The notes: a model not told the origin generated them from the sequence alone. A DNA stretch of 64,000 nt from Malachius bipustulatus (GCA_910589415.1 OU342631.1:59672598-59736597), one strand, 5' to 3'; positions 1-11,984 are shown, counted from the stretch's first letter. Translations and numbers: made by a program.

Positions 1-890
1 ATTTCCATAGTTACAAAAAAAAAACTATAAATAGGAAAACAACGATTATCTGAGGAGGTTCTTAAAACACAAGTTCAGCAGTGTAGATCACTAGAACATA
101 ACCAAACATCGTGAACATCTAGAAAATTTCGAACATCAAGAATTTGGTAAAAAACAGAGGCCTTAGCTAACTACTAGCAGAAGCATTTAGGTTAGAAGGA
201 GATATTTGGTTAGCTGGTAGCTGACAACAGCAGTTGATTTGGATACAGGCATGCAGAGATTCGGTTAGCTCGTAGCTGACAACAATTGCAGTTGATTTGG
301 GTACAGCCGTGCAGAGATTTGGATTCTGCGCTTTTGACAATGAAAATAGAAAAACGTAGCAGGAATTGGATATAGCCGTGCTGAGATCCACATTGATATT
401 GCTGACACACAAACAGCCAGGCTACTAGAGTTGACTTCAAGCTTTGTTCAACAGCTGATTCTGTGGGTTATTACTTTTGTTAACTTACCAGGGACTTCTG
501 TCAAGAACTGATGACAGAAAGTCGGTTACGAAGAAGATTCATCAAGGAAATAGAATAAGGGAATAAACTGTAAGTAATTTTAAGTTCTTTTTAAGTTAGT
601 TGTAAGTGTTAATGTTGGGAAAATTTCTTATTGTAATAAAACCCAAACAAATTCAAATTATGAGTTTCAATAGGAATTTATAGGTTATATTTTTTTTAAT
701 TTATAAAAAAAATAAAACTTGAACTCACTCTGAGTCAAAGAGGTCTCATACAGAGTAAACATTTATTAGTTTTTATTAAAGAAAGGCCCCCTAGATAAAT
801 TGTTTATGGTAAGAGGGAATCAAAGAGGAAAATAAATTTTCAAAAAAGAATAGATAAAGTACAGGCCCTACGAACCATAACAATACATAT
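1..890 (+). repeat. Dispersed repeat, inverted copy of 14045-15025
   Basis: This stretch reads as the reverse complement of 14045-15025 over nearly its whole length, for example the shared block GGCCCCCTA and the run ending in GAACCATAAC. It has an internal 55-bp tandem duplication (units starting near 208 and 263, each with GGTTAGCT and CAGCTGAC-like words) that the other copy largely lacks. Similarity stops near 887, so this copy lacks the hammerhead-like segment that follows in the other copy. The ORFs here have no recognisable product. The window edge cuts the repeat, so its true start is unknown. Its class is unresolved; the hammerhead next to the sister copy suggests a Penelope-like or retrozyme-like origin. 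Confidence 0.75.
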
Positions 891-1275
891 TATTGTTCTG
901 TGTTATCCAAGTTGAATTTTTTTAGCACTGTGTGCCATAGTTTCCTCCTTTTGTTTGTCACGTCGTCTGTCATGTTAAAAAATAAAATAAAAACTGAAAT
1001 TAAGTGCCGTGTGAATGAACAAACATAGCCCATTTAAAAGTTTATCTACGTCGACCGATAGGCGGAGCATTACGGCGTGTGGCTGAGCGCTGGGGGCTGG
1101 TGGGGATAGCTCCACTCCAACGTGTTACTTGATGGAGTTTAGACGTGGTTACAACTTCAATAATTCGTGCCGGGTTTCAGTGCTTTAAAGACCAAAGTGA
1201 AGTGAACTAGAAGTGAAACTAAGAAACAATTGAGTAGCTATTTTTATTGTTACACTTAAGAAGAGAGGTGTTAAG
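891..1275 (+). promoter_or_regulatory. Putative 5' flank and 5' UTR of the exon at 1276
   Basis: The sequence between the repeat and the ATG is less AT-rich than its surroundings, notably 1050-1170, which is rich in GC and CpG. This fits a proximal promoter or 5' UTR. The last bases before the ATG (GTTAAG, A at -3) make a fair eukaryotic start context. No TATA box or initiator is convincing, so the transcription start cannot be placed. Confidence 0.35.
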
Positions 1276-1545
1276 ATGAAATTGATCCGAAGTTACGGCG
1301 GCGTTAATTTGAAACTAATAGTGTATCCAATGTTTGTTATGACATTGTATTTTATAGCAATTGGATACCAAGTTGATGGATTTAAGCCTGGTAACAAATC
1401 AACATACCAAATCATACCTGTCACGGCTTGCAAGGGAGACCAACCTGAGCTTCTACATAATGAATCCAACCCATGGTTTGAACCTTCCACCTGCAAAAGA
1501 TCGGAACTCCTAGACACAACACAATTCCAAAATGCGTCTGAAATT
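1276..1545 (+). CDS. First coding exon of an unidentified membrane or secreted protein
   Basis: The ORF gives 90 codons and then meets GTAAGT at 1546, a consensus splice donor, so the exon probably ends in phase 0 at 1545. The protein starts with a short basic N-terminus, then a hydrophobic segment at about residues 11-33, which could be a signal anchor or a signal peptide. It continues as a polar stretch with three N-glycosylation sequons (N40-K-S, N62-E-S, N86-A-S) and two cysteines (52, 73). That layout suits a type II Golgi or secreted protein, but I do not recognise the family. No following exon was found downstream, so the next intron may be very long. It could also be a chance ORF; the donor, start context and CpG-richer 5' flank argue against that. 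Confidence 0.5.
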
Positions 1546-2745
1546 GTAAGTATAATTTTTTTACAATTATTTTAATTTGTCCGGCATGTCTTTGTGCAAT
1601 AAATCATACCTACATAATTTGTAAACGTCTAAAAATGTTATTAATTTAATGAAGTTTCACTTGTGATTAAAAGAGAAGGTACATTTTAAATAGAGGTACA
1701 TTGATGTGACAAAATAGTTGCATAATTGATGCTTCAAAGTGTTTTTTTCAGTAAGAAGGATGGTGCAACATATTATATTCTGTAACTTTTTTATAACGTG
1801 CAGGGTGATTATTTATTTATAAGACAGCGTTCTTATTTGCCATGGTATAATTATACTTATTATTGAAACTCGGTATCGGTCCTTCCTAATATTAATACCT
1901 ACTATCTTTTGATATGAACTTAATTGTTGTAAAAATCAAAATGGAGGCGGCGCCATTTTAGATTTTCTTCGAATGGAAATTATGATCTTGTGATACATCG
2001 TTGTAAATGTCTCATACCGAATAATATTATTCCAGAACTTCAATACTTTGGAGTTACAACATAATGTCGACCCATCGAAATATAGTAGTGCAAAAACTAA
2101 GGCATAAGTAAGGAGATCGTTTGTGAGAGAGGGGCATCGACTAAGTTTTATAACAAGTTTCTAACCCGCATCCTTTGAGTAAATATTCATATTAATTAAA
2201 ATTAGCAAAAAAAATCGAGTTTGATAGATATCCAATAAAATATTTTTTCGCCAAAGCGGCGGGTGGGATTTGAAAGAAGTTTAGATTAGGACATCAAAAA
2301 TGTTTTTTGTTGCATATTCAGTTTTGTAGTGTACCTATACGAGATCAATGATAATACCGCAAAAACATTCAATCTCCTTTTTTTCTGAAATAAAGGAATA
2401 TAAGTTACAAAATTTTTATTTCTAGAAATGAACGTCAGTTTTACCAGAAAATCACAGCAATTTTTTTTATAAAATTCAAAAAGTCAATATTTTATTTTCT
2501 TGACCGATTGAAAAAGCTTTTCTTAAGAGTTTCAAAAGTATTTTAGTTTGAAGGTTTTTTGATAATATCGACTATTTTTTTTTTATAAAGGCAGCTATTT
2601 GAATTATTGTTTTTCATTAGTATTCACCATTTCTTAATTTTGTAAATAACTTCCGTTTAACAGCCAAAGAACTCAAATTTGATATACAATTTCAGGTATA
2701 GCTTAAATCTACTGTCAATGTCAAAAACAATTTAGGACTATCTAG
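1546..2745. other. Unassigned, presumed intron start
   Basis: The sequence is AT-rich with no ORF of note. It begins with the splice donor of the preceding exon. I see no element ends or long repeats in it. Confidence 0.4.
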
Positions 2746-2965
2746 CAGTAAGCCATGAAAGGTAATCAAATTATTGTTAAAGAAGAGTAGACCTTGATAC
2801 TTTTATATCTAATTCCCAATATGCATTTATTTTTTCTTGAACTCTTCATAATACTTAGTTTTTACATTTTCATAAGGTCTCTGCGAAAATTATTGAGACC
2901 TACTCTTCTCTTATATCTTTCTTTTTTTTATTATTTTATATCGATTATTACTTTTCATGGCTTAC
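2746..2965. repeat. Small imperfect hairpin
   Basis: TAAGCCATGAAAGGTAAT near 2750 is mirrored by ATTACTTTTCATGGCTTA near 2946-2963. An inner pair (AGAAGAGTAGACC and its complement near 2899-2911) lies between them. This fits a small non-autonomous inverted-repeat element. No target duplication was identified. Confidence 0.55.
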
Positions 2966-2978
2966 CGATTTAATTATA

Positions 2979-3735
2979 TACTGATTCAAAATTCAGTGCA
3001 AAGATTTTAAGGGCGTATTTACCAGCCAAAAATAAGAAAAATTTTTCATATAATCATATATCCTAACTTGCTTCGTTTTCTAGATACAGGGTGTAAAATT
3101 TTGAAAAAAAAAATCGATTTTTTATTAATTACTCAAAAACCTTTCACCCGATTTAAATAAAATTTGGTAGGCTTATTTGTCGTTACAAGGAACTTCCTTT
3201 GATGGGAATAACATAAATTTATTAATTCCAGTGGCGTCTCAGGGGGCTACCTACTTGAAACTTATAGGTAAAATTATGGTACGCCACTGCTCTTTTGACA
3301 ATTTATATTTTTTTTAGATTAAGCGGTTAATAATGTAACTTTATTGCCTTCTGAGCTTTACTCGTATCTGGCTTTGTTTAAAAAAAATTAAAAATTAAAA
3401 TCTGTGCCAGGCCCTATTAAAACAAGTAATAAATTCACATCGATTATTGATTCATTTAATTTATTTTTAAAATAAATAAGTAGGTAGCCCCCTGAGACGC
3501 TACTGGAATTAATAAATTCATGTTATCTGGGCCCTTACGACAACAAATAAGCCTATAAAATTTTATTTAAATCGGTTGAGAGGTGCGTTTGAGAAATTGA
3601 TTTTTGTCTTAATTTTACCCCCTGTATCTAGAAAACAAAGCAAGTTAGGACATACGATTATATGAAAAAACTTCTTATTTTTGGCTGGAAAATACGCCCT
3701 TAAAATCTTTGCACTGAATTTTGAATCACCCTGTA
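2979..3735. mobile_element. Foldback element, family FB1, copy 1
   Basis: About 757 bp with inverted arms of roughly 270 bp. The left arm starts near CTGATTCAAAATTCAGTGC; the right arm ends GAATCACCCTGTA. An inner pair of arms carries the word CAGTGGCGTCTCAGGGGG and its complement. There is no coding capacity. A second copy lies at 24866-25632. The left tip of this copy is degenerate (TATACTGATTC instead of TACAGGGTGATTC). It is a non-autonomous DNA element, with TA as the likely target. Confidence 0.85.
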
Positions 3736-4006
3736 TACAGGGTCAAAAAGTTCGCACCATTGGGTACATTTTTTGTTTTCCATCTTTAAGAAACAAAAAT
3801 TGTCATAAGTTTGTGCTTTCCAAAAGAATAAATTTGAGCACACTAGATCCATGGCTCGATCCATGGTATGAATTTTATTTCCAAATAAAATTACGTTTTT
3901 CTAAACTTAAAAATCACAAAAAACATGATAATTCAAAAACTAAACTTGTTTTACAAGAAATTCCGACAAAATTCATTAGATATTCACCAAATGTAATTTT
4001 TGTCAA

Positions 4007-4898
4007 CGTTGGACGTTGGACTGCTTCTCTTTTGCAGCCAGGGTTTTCCCTTTTGCTGCGCAATCTCTGGGGTTTGACCTTCTTGTTGAATTTCTTGATG
4101 CTGCCTTTCTTGCAGCGACTGCTGAGCAGTCTGGCGAGGACGTCGCCTCCCGTCTTGTGTCTTCGGCTGTATTTGTATAGCGCCCCGGTACTAGCCCGCG
4201 GTTCTGAAGCCAACCGGAGGAGTTACTCAGTTCGCCCCTCCGATGAGCAACGAGGCCCGGGTCTTCCGTCGGCGCCCTTTCGGCGTTGGGCGACCTACTG
4301 GTCCGCATTTCCCTCGCCCGCTCGCAGACTTACTCGGTTCGGTCCTTGAGCGGTAGCCTGCTTTTCCCTACTCCATCCGGGAGCCACAGGCACGAGGTAC
4401 CATACGGAGTCTTCGGCGCCGATGTCTTCACGGGGGGTTTGAACCCCTGGTTGCTTCACGGAGGTCAAGCCTCCTGGGACGTCTGCCGGACTTCGCGAGA
4501 GCCTTGTCTCTCTGGGACGTCTGCGAGTGTTCACGGGGGGCCCTGCCCCCCTTGAGCGTCCGGTGGTCTTCCAGGGATTTCTCCGTGGAGGATCATTTTC
4601 GGTCTCTTGTGTTTTCTCTGCGTCTCCTCATCGTAGTCGCAAGCGGCTTGGATGAGGGGGTTCGCATGGTCGCTGGCGCCGGCGAAGGTCTTCTCTGCTT
4701 CTTTCCTGATGACGTCTTTCAGCCACGGGGTCTTCAGCTCGCGATGGAGCTGCTCGTTCCTGACGAACCACGGCGCGCCTGCGGCCTGCCGGAGACACTT
4801 GTTCTGAACGACTTGGAGTCGATTCAGATGGTGTTTCGCGGCATAGCCCCAGACAGGACATGCGTACGTCAGAACCGGGCGGATGATCGTCCTGTAAC
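4007..4898 (-). mobile_element. 5'-truncated LINE, jockey-like, with target duplication
   Basis: A GC-rich block of about 892 bp in AT-rich DNA is flanked by the same 12 bases, AATTTTTGTCAA, at 3995-4006 and 4899-4910. That is a typical target-primed reverse-transcription duplication. On the minus strand it holds the last 121 codons of a reverse-transcriptase ORF, followed by a long GC-rich 3' UTR. The 3' end is not poly(A): it is a short tandem GTCCAACGTCCAACG. The ORFs on the plus strand across this block are shadows. Confidence 0.85.
4531..4896 (-). pseudogene. C-terminal end of a LINE ORF2 (reverse transcriptase)
   Basis: Reading the minus strand from 4896 gives 121 codons before TGA at 4531-4533. 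The product begins YRTIIRPVLTYACPVWGYAA, the conserved segment after the RT fingers/palm in jockey-superfamily ORF2 proteins. It is followed by the usual thumb-like stretch with LQVVQNKCLRQAAGAPWFVRN and a basic C-terminus. Because the 5' truncation of the element removed everything upstream, there is no start codon and no catalytic motif. It is dead as a gene but well preserved in frame, so the insertion may be fairly young. Confidence 0.85.
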
Positions 4899-6109
4899 AA
4901 TTTTTGTCAAGAACGAATTACATTTTTTATACTAATGGTCAATGCTTATTGAAATTTCAACTGTTTGCTAGTTTTTCTGTGTAATTTTGAATACGTTCAT
5001 TGCAATATTAATTAATATTGTTTATACTAATTAGAAAAATCAACATGAGTAATAGAAAGTAATGCCAGCGAAATTTTTTTTATTTAATAAAATTTATGTC
5101 ACATTTTTTCTTTTTTTTTGATGCAAAGCGTATTCAACACTTAGAAACCATCTGGTAAGTTCAATTTATCTTCTATTTAATAATAACTGAACATAAATTA
5201 AGTTTCAATCCAATTGAGCTACAAAAATGTTTTATTTTTGAATTGAAATGAGCGTGTTTTCCGGTTGTCACAATGTCCTAGCTTATTAGTTTTATTTACG
5301 AAATATAATCTTATTAAATTAAGATGGAGTATTACCGTTGCGTATTTTAAGGACATTAATTTAGAATTTTTTTGTGAGTTAATCAAATTTATGATAATTT
5401 ATGTTCATTTCTTAATAAATAGAAAATAAACTTGAATTTACCAGATGGTTTCTAAGTGTCGAATACGCTTCGCACCAAAAAAATGAAAAAATGTGACAGA
5501 AATTTTAATAAATTTGACATTTCGCTACTAGTATTTGTTTCTATTACTCTTAATAAAATTCTTTGATTAATTAATTAAAACTTAATTAATTAACACAACA
5601 AAAATGATTATTGCAGTCAACATATTCAAAATTCAAAATTACACTGAGAAAAACGAGCAAAGATTTGAAATTTAAAAAAAGAAACATTTTGTGTCCACCT
5701 GTATAGAAAATTCAATTGCTTTCATTACCGACGTTACCTTTGGTGAACATCTAACGAATTTTGCCGAAATATTCCGCAAAATACGTTTAGTTTTCGAAAT
5801 ATTATGTTTTTTCTCATTTTGAAGTTTAGAAAAACGCCATTTTCTATGGAACCAAAATTCACACCGTGATTCCAGTGTGTTCAATTTAATCTTTTTGAAA
5901 ACACAAACTTCGGACAAAAACTTTTTTTAAAAAAGACGGAAATAAATTCCCATATGGGACGAACTTTTTAGATTATCCATCAAATATACAGTAGAATTTT
6001 TTTTAAACATTAGTGTTTTATTATCATCAATCAATATTTCATAAGGGTTAAATTAAATACGGCAGTCGTAACAAAAAAATAAAAATAAAAATAAAAGTTG
6101 TCTATCGTT

Positions 6110-6615
6110 TTTGTTTAAGTTGTTTCTACATGAAGTACCATAAATTGGAGGGCGTGTAGATGAAGCTTAAATATTGAAAAAATTCAAATAAATTATTTTC
6201 CGAAAATGTTTTTTGAAGAGATACAAAGTGATTAAGTGTTTAAATGTCGATTTACGAAACTTGTTTTTACACTGTCTTTCTACATAATTTTCGATAAAAA
6301 CTCAAATGTACCGTTTTTAAACTTTTTAATATTTTTATTTAATAGTCTAAAATAAGCATGTATGTACCATAAATTGAAATCATTGTATAAAAAGCTAAAA
6401 TATGAAGAAAGTTCAAAGAATTTTTTTTCGAAAATGTTTTTAATCGAGGTAGGGACCAGGTGTTGAAAAACCCGTTTTCTAAATGACACTTGAGCAATAT
6501 CTCGTTTAGACAACATTTTCGGAAAAAAAATTCGCATTTTTTTTATATTTAAGCTTCATTTACACGTCCTCCAATTTATGGTTCTTCGTTTAAAAAACAC
6601 CTTGTATATTGTATA
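6110..6615. mobile_element. Foldback element of about 500 bp
   Basis: The left arm (CCATAAATTGGAGGGCGTGT near 6140, AAGCTTAAATATT, TTTTCCGAAAATG) is complementary to the right arm near 6510-6600 (ATTTAAGCTTCATTTACACG, TCCAATTTATGG). A partial internal repeat of the same words lies at 6360-6450. The right flank shows CACCTTGTATA, an eroded form of the family end CACCCTGTATA. No protein is coded. Confidence 0.65.
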
Positions 6616-9290
6616 TTAGAGAATATGTACATGTACATATTTGCAAAAAACAAAAACAGTTATTTTTAGGGACAATGTAGTTTTTATTTTTCTGACATCT
6701 CAAATAAGATCAAATATTTTCGATTGCATCTAATGCGAGATCTAATGCATCTAATATTTGCATAAATTTTTTTAAACCACATAATACTTAATATAACCAA
6801 ACAATTTTTTTAATGTAAATATTATTATTCAAATTTGATTACTTTCAATAATTCATTGATATAAATAACAATAAAGTAAATTTCTTTTCTTTTGGGAATA
6901 TGTTTCATTTTTCTCTTGCTTCCCAGGTGAATAGATTTCATAAGAAAAATGGTTTTTAACTCGGTGGCACTCAACTAAATTCAACCAATCATTTTTTTCT
7001 ATGCAGCTATAGGCCCTAAGCTTTAGTAGACAAAATTTACCACAAACCACAAGCCATTCTGAAATTCTATTTTTAAATGTTATATTTTTGGTCAACTATC
7101 TCAAAAACACCTTCGGGATGAGGCGCGAGAACCTAAGGGCATTTTTATATGGATTGTACGGTAGTAGAAGTCTAAAAATTTGTACGTGTATGATTTCAAT
7201 TTTGACGAGCTGAAATGAAATGTTTAGAATCCCGCACCACTTCAGGAACTTGACTGTTACATTTAGCATTTGCGTCGTTTTACAATTTATTCTTTTCTGT
7301 GTTGGGGTAGTGGTAGTATGGTGTTAGATTCCGGTTTAATTTCTTTGAGGTTTGAAGTGTTTGTAGACCATTCCATAGACAGCTCCTCTATTATACATTT
7401 TTTTAATAATTTGAAAAATTATTAAAAAATTAAAAACATTTTTTAATATATTATTATTTTGATATTGGGTTTTAGGTTCGCAGGCTTACTATTTTTGTAG
7501 TTATTAATTGAAAGTTTGACATTTTGGGACTGATTAGTTCCTTGATCACATTTAATTAATAAGAACGTACAAATAAAAATTTATAAATTCACAAGAAAGC
7601 TTATAATGTCGTTCAGTGAATTATTATTTAGTTCACAACAGAACGTTTTATTTGCAACCACTATACAGTATCTATACAGTATATTCGAATATCTCAAAAA
7701 CAGAAACTAAATAATTTAATTCACCCAACTAAATATTTAGTTGCTCTTTTTCAATTAAATGAAATTCAATTAAATTGGCGGAATTGCAAATTTATTTCCG
7801 CCAATGAAAAATTTTTCTCAGTGTAGAACATTTAATATGCGTTTGATATTTGCAGAGCCTTTAATTACTGTGCAAATGGTATTGTTATTTTTGTTGCTTA
7901 CACAATTTTTTAGCTCATCTTCTGCACACTCAGATTCAAGCTAGCACAATATTAATGTTTGAAAGAAATGCAAAATGCCGAAATTTTTTAATCAGTAGGG
8001 CATTTTATTGAGCCTAGTTGTCCATTTATAATTTTTCTGCGCTGACATTGTTTCTTTTTCCACTTATACTTGATGTTTAACTTATTCGAACTCCATTAAT
8101 CAAATTAACTCACCAATTATTTGCCACGTTTAGCCTGAATACCGTCAAACTAATAAATTAATAAAGTAATTTAAAGTTGGAGTAAGTTTAGAATGCTCGT
8201 TTATAATTTGAATTTACGAAATCATCACTATGAATAAGTCATCATTGATAACAAATAAATAGACCGGTTATGGTGAAGAAATACAAAAAAATTGCTTATT
8301 GTGTAAGAAATGGAATTAATACATTTATTTTTAAATGATAATTTTTGTTTGCTTCTATAAAGCTCAAAACCGGATCTTTATTCTGAGTTCGTCCTGAATA
8401 TGAAGTCATTTCCTCCGCATATTAAATTACTGCTGTTTCTATTTGTCATAATTTTCGTGCCAAGCTAAGGTTACATTCGCCAATAAATCAGAAGTTGTTG
8501 ATACAACTTGGGTTGACAAATTTATGATAAGTACCTACTTGACGTCAAAGCATTTAATTTCATTTGAGAATGCCCCATTAAGAAAGTGGGTATATTGTTT
8601 CGCTGTCTGCTGGTTTATATTGCTGACTTTTAGAAACGTGCCGATAATGAATAAAATATTCGAATACATATGATAATATCAGATACCTACTTCATCTATT
8701 TTTAAAATAGACAGTTATGAAGTTAGACACGGTGTAAGAAATAAAAAAGCAATGGTGCAATATTTCAACTATCAGGGTACGATATTCATCTATCTCTTCA
8801 TTTTCTACCTTTCAGGCTATATCCTCTATCTTTTAGATTGTTGTTCGATAATTACTGAGTCATTATATTGTGAATTACTCATCAGCGAAACGATTAGGGA
8901 TAGTTTTCGACATTATTTATTTTTAGCTAATTCTCTATCACCTTTGAAATTTGCACGAAAAGTAGACACCTCAAATTTGAAAACGTCAATTATTGATCAA
9001 TCAATTTATTAAATTGACATTGCAACAAAATACAATGCTGCCAACATGACGGCTCATTCATAAGATCATCTTAAACGTAAATCAGAGAACCTTCCTAGAT
9101 GGAGGATTGGTTTTAAATACAGCCAACAGATTATGATGCACCTTCATACTATTTATTTATTCAGTTCTAGGTGTTCAGCGCGCCCCCCCCCCCTCTTAAA
9201 AAAAACCCTTTGATGAAAAAGTCTTTTTTGCTTATAACTTGTTAATCGTTGCAAAAATCAAATCGTATATTATGTCACAGTTTTTGATCT
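6616..9290. other. Unassigned AT-rich DNA
   Basis: I recognise no gene. A short CTCAGTGTAG word near 7817-7826 mirrors ACACTGAG near 5641, which might be TIRs of an old element. A poly(C) run is present at 9183-9192. The ORF at 8752-9012 has no recognisable product. Confidence 0.4.
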
Positions 9291-9299
9291 ATTCAATAT

Positions 9300-9346
<47 letters not shown>

Positions 9347-9500
9347 TTGAAAATCAATGGGCAAAGCCCTTTACATTACAACAATTACAAATACAGAAGA
9401 AAGCAAGGCAACAAAAATAAACCTATAAATTACATAAATCAACATATTAGTTGTTACACAAGCAGGAAAAAAAAAGCAATCTCAGTGATATCTCATAATG
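9291..9500 (-). repeat. (ATTT)n microsatellite and probable LINE 3' tail
   Basis: About 14 TTTA/ATTT units lie at 9296-9350. They are followed by GAAAATCAATGGGCAAAGCC with a small GGGC/GCCC hairpin. The layout, an A-rich simple repeat after a hairpin on the minus strand, resembles the 3' end of the LINE at 51471. No coding part is visible. Confidence 0.4.
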
Positions 9501-9744
9501 AGATTTGCAATGTTTCAATGAAACAATAAAACGAAAACCTTTTGAGCGATTTATTTGATAATTTAATTCAGATTATTTTTGTTAGTTTACTTAGTTATTT
9601 GGGTTTTATTGTTTTTTTTATTTATGAATAAAAAATGTTCACATGTTCTCTAATAAATTAATAATTTTAACTCACCTTGTTTATTCTGACTCCTTTATTA
9701 AAGTTTAATAATTCAAATGAGGACTAAATATTAAAATTTAAAAA

Positions 9745-9915
9745 GGACCGGTTTTTGACATGTTGTTTCGTAAAGTAAGTACCTACATGACATGCATATA
9801 CTATTGTTGAACATTTAAAACGACTTCTAAAGTACAATGGGTACAACATAAGTTAATATAGGCTGTAATTTTTTACATATTATTACCTACGGCAAAACTT
9901 AAAAAATGCACTTTT
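9745..9915 (+). repeat. Direct repeat Y, copy 1
   Basis: It matches 13672-13830 in the same orientation. Shared words are GACCGG near the start, then AAAACGACTTCTAAAGTACA (CCAAAG in the other copy), CATAAGTTAA and CTTAAAA.AATGCACT. The two copies bracket the 10.0-13.7 kb element cluster. Confidence 0.65.
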
Positions 9916-11681
9916 TGACATTCGGTAAAAAAAAAAATTTTTCGATATTTTTGAAAAAGAAGAAAATTTTTTTTCGAATTTATTTGCAATGTAATGGATT
10001 TTTTGTTTCTTTGATTTTTTCTACAGGGTGATTGATTGAAACGCCACATTAGAAAAAGTTCGACTTTCAAATGTTCTAGGAACCTGAAATTTGAAACTCA
10101 GGCAACATACCTAATAACGAGTCAAAATGAAATATTACCAAGATGGCAGAACATTTTAAAAATGACGACAGCAATGGCTATGTTTGTTTTTTTAAATAGG
10201 ACACCCCATATTGTAACCTCCAACCCCCCTGGCCTGGTGATCTCTAGAATTTCCCCTCCCCCTTTTCTTGGTAGGACCCTTTTTGTTGTGTGTGTCCTCT
10301 TGTAGCACCCAGTGGTTCGTAAAGATGGGGTCGCAGAGATTTTGTTGAGAATGGGAAATAAAACAACGTAATTTCAAAACACCTAATTTACTGCCTTTTC
10401 CTAATTTAATTATTTACAATTCAAAATGATTATGAAATTCTAAGTTATTTATTTACAATTTTATTTAATTATTCAATTTATTTAAGTCATTTCTTCAAGA
10501 TTTAAAAATTCTAATTTTATGTTGGTACAACCTGTTACCTGCAGTTCAAATACAACCCAGTCGATTTATGATTGTTTGTTTTGTGGTTTTGTTGCGTGAA
10601 TTGGGTCTGGTGCCTGGAGCTGGTTTATGGGCCTATTGTGGTCCTTTTACAATTGGTTTCACTCTTACTTTCTTACCCCCTGGTGTTGGAGCGTTATTCG
10701 TTGTAGAAGCGAGGTTGTCAGCTTGTGACAGTTGTAGGATATCAGAGTGTTATTTTTATCTTCCCGAGCTAATAAGATGCAGCAAGGCGTTATAGCCAGG
10801 TGCTTCGATCTTTGCCTGTTTGAAGATTGGAAGGCGGTTTAATCCGCGCTTCCCGATGTGTTTCGATTGGTATCCTTACGACAGGATGGGTGGCGGTGGC
10901 TAATTAGATGACTGTTTAGTAATTCAAATACAGAGGCAAGACCGCGAATCTCCCGGACCTGTTTCTGTACTGAGATAACGATTCTTGACCGAAAAGCCAA
11001 TACACAGACCCTTCTCAACCCTAAGAGAATGCCATACACGTACTTTGAACGTGCCGTATTTTCTTGCATACCCTGCTGGCCATGGGACAAGACGGACTCC
11101 GCTCAGTATATTTTCCCCTATTATAATGTGTGTGTGTAGAGAGAAAAGATGCACCAGCTTCGTGGTAGTCCTGTTATCGGTACAAGGTCAATTTCGAACT
11201 TATGATTTTCGGTACAATTTCATTGTGAAATTGTTTGATTGTCTTGTTTCTATATTGCCTCACTCGACAGTACATCTAAAAAATTCCCAATCAAATTACT
11301 AGCTCGTGATAATAAAAAGCACCCTGATTTCCTTGATTTCTCGAATGCTCAAATTTTGTGGATTTCGTGGTTTTGAAAATGAATTGAATATTTTTCAATT
11401 CGTTTGAATTTTTCTGAATTTTGATTTGATTTCTTTCTTTGTGAATTTTGAGACTTTTGACTTTTCTAAAATTTTAAAAACCCTTCCTTAATTTAAAAGT
11501 TGTCGTGAAAATTGCGGAGACTTTTTCTTATGAATCAAAGAATAATTTAAAAGTCGGGGTTAAGTATTTGAACTGCTGATATCGTCGTACGTCTGGCTCC
11601 TCAAGAACGCAGTCTGGATACCTGAGACAAAACGAGAAAATTTTCAGAGGCAGTAAACTTATAAAGATCAATCTAAGCTTT

Positions 11682-11984
11682 TTATTTACAAAATTTGAAA
11701 TTGTGAAAATTTACTTCACCTGTAGAATTGATGGCCCCTTGGGTTAACAGGGCGACAGGTTCCGGTTCCTCTAGGGCATCGTCGTAGTAGAGGTGGCTAG
11801 GTGCTGCAATTGGACTCGGGTCGGCTATGGCGGGCGGCATGGCAACAGCGTGCTCGATTCTAGCTGGACGGCCTCGTGTTGACTTCCGGACAATGGGGAC
11901 GACTGGCGGTATTTGCAACTTGCGTACTTTCTGCGTAACCGACTTGCTGGGCACGGGCTGCGACTTTAGTGGTTTTCGTGGCAT
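11682..11984 (-). CDS. Small proline-rich ORF with AT-hook-like motif
   Basis: 100 codons starting MPRKPLKSQPVPSK, basic and proline-rich. A KSTRGRPARI stretch at about residues 34-43 has the RGRP core of an AT-hook, a minor-groove DNA-binding motif. An acidic stretch (DDALEEPEP) follows. Near the end the DNA reads CTACAG followed by GTGAAGT, a good splice donor, so the true coding exon may stop at about 11723 and the last residues may be intron read-through. It lies downstream of a TATA promoter and four 40-bp repeats inside the TG..CA insertion. It may be an element-encoded or captured first exon. No family was recognised. Confidence 0.4.
   Translation of the reverse strand: MPRKPLKSQPVPSKSVTQKVRKLQIPPVVPIVRKSTRGRPARIEHAVAMPPAIADPSPIAAPSHLYYDDALEEPEPVALLTQGAINSTGEVNFHNFKFCK

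Larger units (their letters stand above)
3736..5985. mobile_element. Foldback element, family FB2, split by a LINE
   Basis: It begins TACAGGGTCAAAAAG directly against the end of the previous foldback, sharing a TA. The arm 3736-4006 continues at 4911 after a LINE insertion. It folds back on 5290-5985: the words around 5145-5165 (CATCTGGTAAG) and 5440-5460 (TTACCAGATGG) are complementary, as are the outer words CCAAATGTAA and CACCTTTGGTGAA. Without the LINE the hairpin is about 1.35 kb. The right tip is worn. A related 331-bp element sits at 18207-18537. Confidence 0.75.

Noticed and set aside
3681..4935. Long plus-strand ORFs (222 and 143 codons)
   Set aside because: They cross the FB1/FB2/LINE junctions and lie antisense to the real LINE reading frame; the openness is due to GC-rich antisense sequence.
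9239..9529. 96-codon ORF
   Set aside because: Most of it is translation of the (ATTT)n microsatellite.
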